The position numbers and the translations under genes are program-made. This document shows, piece by piece, positions 37,301 to 41,461 of a stretch of DNA of 41,461 nt. This stretch comes from a virus, in the IMG/VR virus record IMGVR_UViG_3300037672_000202, positions 1 to 41,461 of that record; one strand, written 5' to 3'. The notes beneath the pieces were generated by a model. The model made no database searches. It saw nothing but the letters and a program-made list of their open reading frames with translations, and was not told where the DNA came from. Every line of letters begins with the position of its first letter. Positions within the stretch are counted from its first letter, which is position 1.

Positions 37301-38839
37301 AAGTGGGGTTACTACTCAGGTGGTGGATCAAGAATCAGGGGTGTTGGTGGAAACAACTCTTACGGAGACTACGGTGTTATCTCATCTGGTTTCTCAACTG
37401 ATGAAGTTCCGAGAACTGCAAAAGTCTTCGGTGACATGATGGAAGTTCAAGGTACAACTAAGTCTGGAACAGTGGCATTAGGTGCTACAATGTTCGGTCA
37501 GACATCTAAGGCAACTGGATGGTTCTTGAACGATCAGATCTCTGCTGATAAGATTTACTTCAAGTATCAGACTGGATACGGTAACGCTGGAATCGGAACC
37601 ACTGGTTTCGTAGACAGTGAGATCATCTGGTTCGGTGCTGGTGCAGAACAGAGTTCTGGTGTCGGTTCAATCACGGTCGGTGCAGCTGCATCTTCCACAA
37701 CTGGACAGAAAGGTACAATTCTAGAAGTTGACCAAACTTCTGCTACTCTATTAATCGGTGACGCTATCGGATTCCAGACATCACTATATGGTGCTGACGA
37801 TAGGTTCTACATTATTAACACAATTACGGGCGTGTCCGTTGCATCCACTTTCTATGAGTGGCAAGCAGGATCAGTCGCTGGTGTACAAACGGTATTCAGT
37901 AACCGTGCAACTCTGACGATCTCTCCTGAGAAGTCAAATGGAACATGGGATACTCGACACCTCGGTACTAATAATAGTTCCGATATTAAAATCAGAACAT
38001 TGTTCTCACAGGCAAGACTAACAGGACATGACTTCCTCGCAGTTGGTACTGGTAACAAGACTGAGACTGGATATCCAAACGTCAACTTGGCGAACGTTAT
38101 CCAAGGTCAAGAAACTAACGTGTTCGGACCTGGTAAGGTGTTCTTCGTATCTACCGACCAAGGTGGTAACTTCCGAGTTGGAGACTTCTTCTCCGTTGAC
38201 CAGTTGACTGGTCGTGCTACATTGGATGCTTCTGCGTTCAACCTTTCTGGTTTGACAGAATTGAGACTTGGTGCGATTGGTGGTCAGGTCGGTGAGGCGA
38301 TCAACGAATTCTCATCTGATGAGACACTCGCTGGTAACTCAAACACTGCTTGTCCAACTGAATTCGCAACTAAAGGTTTCTTAACCCGTGCGAAGATGGG
38401 AACCAAGGCAATGACACCTCCAGTTGGTACAACAGGTCAGAGACCTGGCGGTATCGACGATGAGTTCAACACTGGTTGCTTAAGATTCAACACTACCTTG
38501 GGTGCTCTTGAGTACTACAACGGTACTGCATGGATTCAGCCTGGTGTACCTCAGTACTCCACAGTTGCCTCAAGTGGATCTGTTGTTGCTGGAACTAAGT
38601 ACTTTGTTAACACAGGTGGCGGCCAGGTCACATTGACCTTGCCTGCAACACCTAACTTGGGTGATGAGGTCACTTTCATGGACGTTGCGAAGACGTTTGA
38701 TTCTAACGCACTAGTTTGTGCAAGAAACGGTAAGAACATCCAAGGTGATGCTTCTGACCTGACTGTTCAAACAGAAAGTGCCGCATTTACACTTATCTTC
38801 TCAGGTGATACATACGGTTGGAGAATCTTCTCCATCTAA
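34400..38839 (+). CDS. Multidomain tail fibre, 1479 aa, with sugar-binding-like repeats and beta-helix
   Basis: GGAG lies 8 bases before the ATG. Residues about 10-290 hold five repeats of the form 'KGxWxxxxxYxxGDxVxYxGxxYxxxxxHT', similar in pattern to CBM5/12 chitin/cellulose-binding modules. Residues about 336-368 (YYVDSEDGLDGNNG, AFKTIKSACQSARP) are a typical entry to a right-handed beta-helix. This continues only at about residue 780 (FYEQLPVTVPPFTSIVGNALRG). Between them lie two HTF repeats and two Cys/YPR repeats like those in the 3000-residue protein. The helix runs to about 1010. The C-terminal region (about 1280-1479) has FNTTLGALEYYNGTAWIQ and a beta tip domain. It is likely a host-binding fibre or spike, followed directly by the Cys-rich adhesin-like genes. 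Confidence 0.85.
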   Translation: MAEFRLGRVKFNWTGDWTTSKAYLIDDIAKFGGNTYVAVINHTSTGSISDFYANDLSKWNVHIEGLEQKGQWAAGVYYRINDLVKYGNVVYRVTTAHTSEGTFIDKTKVSEYVKGFQNEGEWDLTTEYQSGDVVNYNGSSYVALSTSTAGFQPPQYLGVSTDPAARWSILSDGLAGAASTYQEGTYFRGDLVQYGGNIYRHKIGITTNVSPLQVGLGSIFPQSYNGTQVWDLLVKGFNFKGGFSTTFDYHPGHVARYGSDSYVSVGNSHKNVLPTAGIGTFWEVLASGDSSAALNTKGDVLSYNSGNVRIGIGSTGYALAVQSNGMPGYEIVGNQTRIYYVDSEDGLDGNNGLAPNLAFKTIKSACQSARPTTDVTNMVYTASTGVATVTAPGHGLLNTGTFVQLQDIEFECLSGGNVFTVLGMTYNGAVGLATITAIGLGGAPEIGIGATVRIRNLSVQYTGSAQFAHTFKTAEANAIQSGGDYAHTFNSCAANGVSIVGGSSVTPTGATYDPSNGNFTMTLTGHSLSTSDKVTIGDNAFTFTCTMNNNATQKTYPRPGKDPARGQQLSITGTTTDTFTVNVGSSPIINHQPTAVSYNQATGDMVCTIGAHSLTVGTSVKLAEDGLTFRCSMDGYTTDHAYPRAVAGDGNPDPAYNTALNITSVTTNTITINVGTASDNQTITGKFPAVHTQGSYEFLVQGVPDSNSITLNVGVSTTDYLYVSGGTAFVGLTTTKYPDKVSKSYYEVLQVDNSDSFKVNVGISTINHTYVEGGKVTDLTPAILKLSASQFYEQLPVTVPPFTSIVGNALRGSQVLPKEGTSDDSTTPNNRSHMFKMSDATTIQAISMKGMEGFYYDPNAPLELDNANLRTGIGTTAAGVFISLNPDSPIDNKSPYVKDCTCFSDPATESGRFGGGGVGVFIDGGVHDTGAKSMVFDAFTHVASDGAGYILDKGAIAEIVSCFTYYAKWGYYSGGGSRIRGVGGNNSYGDYGVISSGFSTDEVPRTAKVFGDMMEVQGTTKSGTVALGATMFGQTSKATGWFLNDQISADKIYFKYQTGYGNAGIGTTGFVDSEIIWFGAGAEQSSGVGSITVGAAASSTTGQKGTILEVDQTSATLLIGDAIGFQTSLYGADDRFYIINTITGVSVASTFYEWQAGSVAGVQTVFSNRATLTISPEKSNGTWDTRHLGTNNSSDIKIRTLFSQARLTGHDFLAVGTGNKTETGYPNVNLANVIQGQETNVFGPGKVFFVSTDQGGNFRVGDFFSVDQLTGRATLDASAFNLSGLTELRLGAIGGQVGEAINEFSSDETLAGNSNTACPTEFATKGFLTRAKMGTKAMTPPVGTTGQRPGGIDDEFNTGCLRFNTTLGALEYYNGTAWIQPGVPQYSTVASSGSVVAGTKYFVNTGGGQVTLTLPATPNLGDEVTFMDVAKTFDSNALVCARNGKNIQGDASDLTVQTESAAFTLIFSGDTYGWRIFSI
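35515..36740 (+). repeat. Shared HTF + YPR module inserted in the beta-helix
   Basis: About 408 codons within the fibre gene. The order is two HTF units (about 35793-35890), a 'GGSSVTPTGATYDPSNG' linker, then two Cys/YPR cores (near 36028 and 36286). The 3000-residue gene shows the same order: HTF units, 'GGGSLTPTNADYTPTTG', YPR cores. The flanks join naturally as one beta-helix start, so this looks like a mobile protein module. Confidence 0.6.
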
Positions 38840-38890
38840 TGCTTGATTATCTACATTATTACTTTTATTCAACCCCTTTAAGGATCGTAA

Positions 38891-39676
38891 ATGGCCAACT
38901 ATAGATCATATAAAAAAGTAAGATCCGACCAAATCGCTTCGGGAACCATCCCAATCTCGAAGCTGGCGGCGGGTGGCACCCCTGACTATTGTGTCAAGAT
39001 GTTCTATGGACATCCATGTTATTGCACACCTGGCTGTTGCTGTAACTGGACTGTCCCAGCAGGTGTAGGTAAACTAACCCTAGAAATCTGGGGTGCTGGT
39101 GGTAACGGACATGGTGCATGTTCATGTAACAGATGTCATCACTATCAAGGTGCTGCTGGAGGTGCATACAATACTAAAACAATCAGTACCGCTGCTGGTT
39201 GCTCATATTCTGTATGTGCTGGTGGTGTTTACAGGTGCTGTTCAAGAGAGTGTAACGGATGTGATGGATGTTCTTCATACGTTAACGGTTACAACTTAAG
39301 TGGCTTCTGTGCCATTGGTGGTGCAAGAGGTTGTGCAAACCCCGACTGGTCAATTAGATGTACATCTAGACACTGGTGCTGTGCATCGCCTGGAACATGG
39401 GGTGGAGACTTCGCAATGGCTCCTCACCAAAAAGGTTGGTCAGGTCACTGGAACTGTCACTGTACTGGTGCGGTTACAAGTGAAGAAGGATCAGGAGCTC
39501 CGTTCCTATCAGCTGGAACCGAGGTGCAGCTGGAACAATGTTGGATGAGATGTGGTTGTTGGACTGCTCCTTATGCGACAGGTGGTCAAGGTGCTCAGAC
39601 TACATACTGCGGAAGTAGTTGTTGTGGTCAGGGCGGCCAAGGCGGCTCTGGTGTTGTACGAATTACCTACGTCTAG
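38891..39676 (+). CDS. Cys/Gly-rich adhesin-like protein, copy 1, 261 aa
   Basis: First of three tandem paralogues. AAGGA lies before the ATG. The N-terminus YRSYKKVRSDQIASGTIPISKL has the 'DQI-GTI--SKL' pattern common at fibre-tip protein starts. Residues about 54-75 (WTVPAGVGKLTLEIWGAGG) begin a glycine-rich domain of the type found in phage adhesins. The end GQGGQGGSGVVRITYV closes the domain. By hand count it has 29 Cys, in clusters such as HPCYCTPGCCCNW, CSCNRCHH, YRCCSRECNGCDGC and WMRCGCW. No signal peptide. Location after a large fibre suggests a receptor-binding tip, as gp38-type glycine-rich adhesins do in T-even phages (inference). The Cys could form disulfides outside the cell or bind metal. 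Confidence 0.8.
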   Translation: MANYRSYKKVRSDQIASGTIPISKLAAGGTPDYCVKMFYGHPCYCTPGCCCNWTVPAGVGKLTLEIWGAGGNGHGACSCNRCHHYQGAAGGAYNTKTISTAAGCSYSVCAGGVYRCCSRECNGCDGCSSYVNGYNLSGFCAIGGARGCANPDWSIRCTSRHWCCASPGTWGGDFAMAPHQKGWSGHWNCHCTGAVTSEEGSGAPFLSAGTEVQLEQCWMRCGCWTAPYATGGQGAQTTYCGSSCCGQGGQGGSGVVRITYV

Positions 39677-39688
39677 GATTAAACAAAA

Positions 39689-40483
39689 ATGGCAAGTTAT
39701 TCATCATACAAAAAAATCAGTGGAGATTCCTTAGAGGACAATAGCCTTGACGCTGGAAGTTTCAGTGGATCTCCTAACGAAAGTTACGGCGTAAAATGGG
39801 TATTCGGTACAAACTGCCGTTGTTCACCAGGCTGTTGCTGTAACTGGTCAGCCCCTACTGGGGTTGGAAACATGTGGATTCAGATGTGGGGTGCTGGAGG
39901 AAATGGTACTGGTGCATGTTCATGTAACAGATGTCAGCACTATCATGGTGCTTCTGGAGGATACTACAACTCCAAAATGATTACAACCAATGGTGGTTGT
40001 TCTTACAGTATTTGTGCGGCTGGTGTTTATCCATGTCTCTCTAGAGAGTGTTATGGATGTACAGGTTGTTCATCTTATGTAAATGGATACAACTTATCTA
40101 ACTTCTGTGCCAAAGGTGGAAACCGTGGAAACGCTAACCCAAGTTGGTCAACTGCTTGTAACGCACAAAATTGCTGTTGTTTAGGTCCTACTTCAAACAA
40201 CGGAGACTTCGGAATGGGCAACCAGACCAGTACTTGGTCTTCATCAAGACATGATACTTATAGAGGTTGGTGTCACTGTTACCACTATGGTCATAGACCT
40301 ACTTCTGCACCGTTGATTGGTACACAAGTTACTCAATCTATTAGAGAATGTTGGATTCGTTGTGGTTGCTGGATCGTACCTTACGGTCACGGCGGACAGA
40401 GCGCTATGACTACATATTGTGGTGGGTGCTGCGGACAAGGCGGTACTGGCGGTGGCGGTCTCGTCAAAATTACATACTTCTAA
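39689..40483 (+). CDS. Cys/Gly-rich adhesin-like protein, copy 2, 264 aa
   Basis: Second paralogue, 12 bases after the first, with a weak ribosome site. Same plan: SYSSYKKISGDSLEDNSLDAG, then WSAPTGVGNMWIQMWGAGG, the Cys clusters, SSYVNGYNLSNFCAKGG, and GQGGTGGGGLVKITYF at the end. Hand count 27 Cys. Relative to the flanking copies it lacks Cys at three places (DYC/NWC becomes SYG, YRCC becomes YPCL, RGC becomes RGN) and gains one (NCCC). It is the most diverged copy in the N-terminal segment and in the variable region about residues 165-215. Likely role as for copy 1; the three may be alternative or co-assembled tips. Confidence 0.8.
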   Translation: MASYSSYKKISGDSLEDNSLDAGSFSGSPNESYGVKWVFGTNCRCSPGCCCNWSAPTGVGNMWIQMWGAGGNGTGACSCNRCQHYHGASGGYYNSKMITTNGGCSYSICAAGVYPCLSRECYGCTGCSSYVNGYNLSNFCAKGGNRGNANPSWSTACNAQNCCCLGPTSNNGDFGMGNQTSTWSSSRHDTYRGWCHCYHYGHRPTSAPLIGTQVTQSIRECWIRCGCWIVPYGHGGQSAMTTYCGGCCGQGGTGGGGLVKITYF

Positions 40484-40492
40484 GGGGAAGAA

Positions 40493-41284
40493 ATGGCTAC
40501 TTACTCAAGTTATAAACAAATTAATGCCTCGACATTTGAGGATGGAAGTATTCCAGCATCAAAGGTTCAAGCGGGTTCTTTCTCAAACTGGTGTGTAAAA
40601 TGGGTCTATGGACATCCATGTTACTGTACACCTGGCTGTTGTTGCCTTTGGACAGTTCCAACGGGTGTAACACGAGCTACATTTGAGATATGGGGATCTG
40701 GAGGTAACGGACACGGTGCATGTTCATGTAACAGATGTCAAAACTGGCATGGTGCTGGAGGAGGGTACTATAATACTAAAACTATTAGTACTAAGTCTGG
40801 TTGCCAATACAGTGTCTGTGCTGCTGGTGTTTATAGATGTTGTTCTAGAGAGTGTACAGGATGTTGCGGATGTAACTCCTATGTAAATGGATATAACCTA
40901 TCTAACTTCTGTGCCTTAGGTGGTGTTAGAGGTTGTGCAACTGGTGACTGGTCTGCAAACTGTTATTCTGAATTCCATACTTGCTGTATGCAACCTGGCG
41001 CTCACGGAGGAGACTTCGGAATGGGCAACCACGGTGGTAACTCATACAGACCTGACGGATTCAACTGTCACTGTTACTATAACGAAGGTAGACCAACAGG
41101 TGCTCCATTCATCGGAACTCTTGGTGTTTCATATGGACAAAGACAGTGTTGGATGAGATGTGGTTGTTGGACAGTTCCCTATGGACACGGCGGACAAGGT
41201 GCAAACAGTAACTACTGTGGAAGTAGTTGTTGCGGACAGGGCGGTCAAGGTGGAGGAGGACTCGTTAAAATCACCTACGTCTAA
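40493..41284 (+). CDS. Cys/Gly-rich adhesin-like protein, copy 3, 263 aa
   Basis: Third paralogue, 9 bases after the second, with a good AAGGGGA ribosome site. It is closer to copy 1 than to copy 2 in the conserved parts (YGHPCYCTPGCCC, WTVPTGVTRATFEIWGSGG, YRCCSREC, CGSSCCGQGGQGG). Hand count 30 Cys, with an extra one in TGCCGC. The region about residues 145-215, between RGC and QCWMRCGCW, varies most among the copies and is a candidate receptor-contacting surface. A transcription terminator follows about 80 bases later. Role inferred as for copy 1. Confidence 0.8.
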   Translation: MATYSSYKQINASTFEDGSIPASKVQAGSFSNWCVKWVYGHPCYCTPGCCCLWTVPTGVTRATFEIWGSGGNGHGACSCNRCQNWHGAGGGYYNTKTISTKSGCQYSVCAAGVYRCCSRECTGCCGCNSYVNGYNLSNFCALGGVRGCATGDWSANCYSEFHTCCMQPGAHGGDFGMGNHGGNSYRPDGFNCHCYYNEGRPTGAPFIGTLGVSYGQRQCWMRCGCWTVPYGHGGQGANSNYCGSSCCGQGGQGGGGLVKITYV

Positions 41285-41285
41285 G

Positions 41286-41366
41286 ATTCTTTGCAGACAT
41301 TGTAAGAGAACTGCTACAAATAAAATACGTTGTTTAGGGATGTGCGTTGCAGATTCCGACTACTAG
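41286..41366 (+). CDS. Candidate Cys micro-peptide in the gap after copy 3
   Basis: In the gap after copy 3, in another frame (start of reading at the ATT at 41286, TAG at 41364-41366), the sequence encodes LCRHCKRTATNKIRC followed by LGMCVADSDY: Cys spacing C-x2-C-x9-C-x3-C, like a tiny zinc-binding finger. It fills the gap almost exactly to the terminator stem. No ATG, GTG or TTG start and no nearby ribosome site is seen, so it would need an ATT start or a frameshift from copy 3. It could be a decayed gene end. Weak but worth checking. Confidence 0.3.
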   Translation: MLCRHCKRTATNKIRCLGMCVADSDY

Positions 41367-41389
41367 AGGGTCTATGACCCTCTTTTTTT
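41365..41389 (+). terminator. Rho-independent terminator
   Basis: AGAGGGTC (41365-41372), loop TAT, GACCCTCT (41376-41383), then a run of T to 41389. A perfect 8-bp stem with a T tract. It ends the fibre/adhesin transcript. Confidence 0.9.
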
Positions 41390-41396
41390 ATAAATA
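41389..41396 (+). promoter_or_regulatory. T4-type late promoter (TATAAATA)
   Basis: Exact TATAAATA directly abutting the T tract of the terminator and 32 bases before the next ATG. Terminator and promoter together form a compact boundary between two late units. Confidence 0.8.
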
Positions 41397-41428
41397 GTGC
41401 CGAAGGAGTAAACCCGAAGAAATCCACA

Positions 41429-41461
41429 ATGGCAACAAAAATTATTTCACATAACTGGAAG
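41429..41461 (+). CDS. Start of next late gene (3' end outside window)
   Basis: ATG with 11 codons to the window edge, reading MATKIISHNWK. A late promoter lies 32 bases upstream. AAGGAG at 41403-41408 is rather far (about 20 bases) from the ATG. The short N-terminus is of the kind that opens tail/baseplate proteins in these phages, but 11 residues do not allow a family call. Confidence 0.55.
   Translation, partial: MATKIISHNWK

Noticed and set aside
38891-41284. Cys-rich triplet as metallothionein or ferredoxin-like proteins
   Set aside because: Length, Gly-rich adhesin-type strands (WTVP-GV---EIWG-GG) and the position after a fibre gene fit a virion tip better. No CxxCxxCxxxCP iron-sulfur pattern is seen.

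Overview
The window is a late structural (tail, baseplate and tail-fibre) region of a large AT-rich T4-like myovirus. The closest fit is a marine phage of picocyanobacteria or SAR11. This rests on four signs: a T4 gp8-like baseplate wedge protein, T4-type late promoters (TATAAATA), very large beta-rich virion proteins, and tail-fibre N-termini typical of marine T4-like phages. All genes lie on the + strand. No tRNA, integrase, polymerase, host-derived metabolic gene, IS element or CRISPR array is visible. No stretch over 300 bases lacks a gene; the longest gap is about 145 bases near the right end.

Layout. 1-7196: C-terminal part of a giant virion protein with GGxGY beta repeats and a YHYH domain. 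7227-8249: fibre-like protein. 8263-17265: 3000-residue protein with 12 Cys/YPR repeats and a probable seven-bladed beta-propeller. 17300-18895: gp8-like baseplate wedge. 18902-26419: 2505-residue DUF4815-type baseplate/tail protein. 26419-27658: three small coupled genes. 27705-28712: small structural protein, then a terminator. 28787-33448: 1553-residue repeat fibre. 33494-34359: two small tail genes, the first with an Mtd-type N-terminus. 34400-38839: multidomain fibre with carbohydrate-binding-like repeats, a beta-helix, and a module shared with the 3000-residue protein. 38891-41284: three tandem paralogues, very rich in Cys and Gly, probably tip adhesins. A terminator, a late promoter and the first 11 codons of another gene close the window.

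How the genes work together (inference): the left half supplies baseplate and peripheral tail proteins and the right half supplies fibres and host-recognition tips. Late promoters at 7198, 27654, 33453 and 41389 and terminators at 28738 and 41365 divide the region into late transcription units. Five genes encoding products over 1400 residues fill about four fifths of the window.

Most unusual points: the cysteine-rich adhesin-like triplet (27-30 Cys in about 263 residues each); a possible CxxC/CxxxC micro-peptide just after it; a repeat module apparently inserted into the beta-helix of the 1479-residue fibre; a 1253-codon open +1 frame inside the 1553-residue gene; and a strong preference for GGC glycine codons directly after proline.
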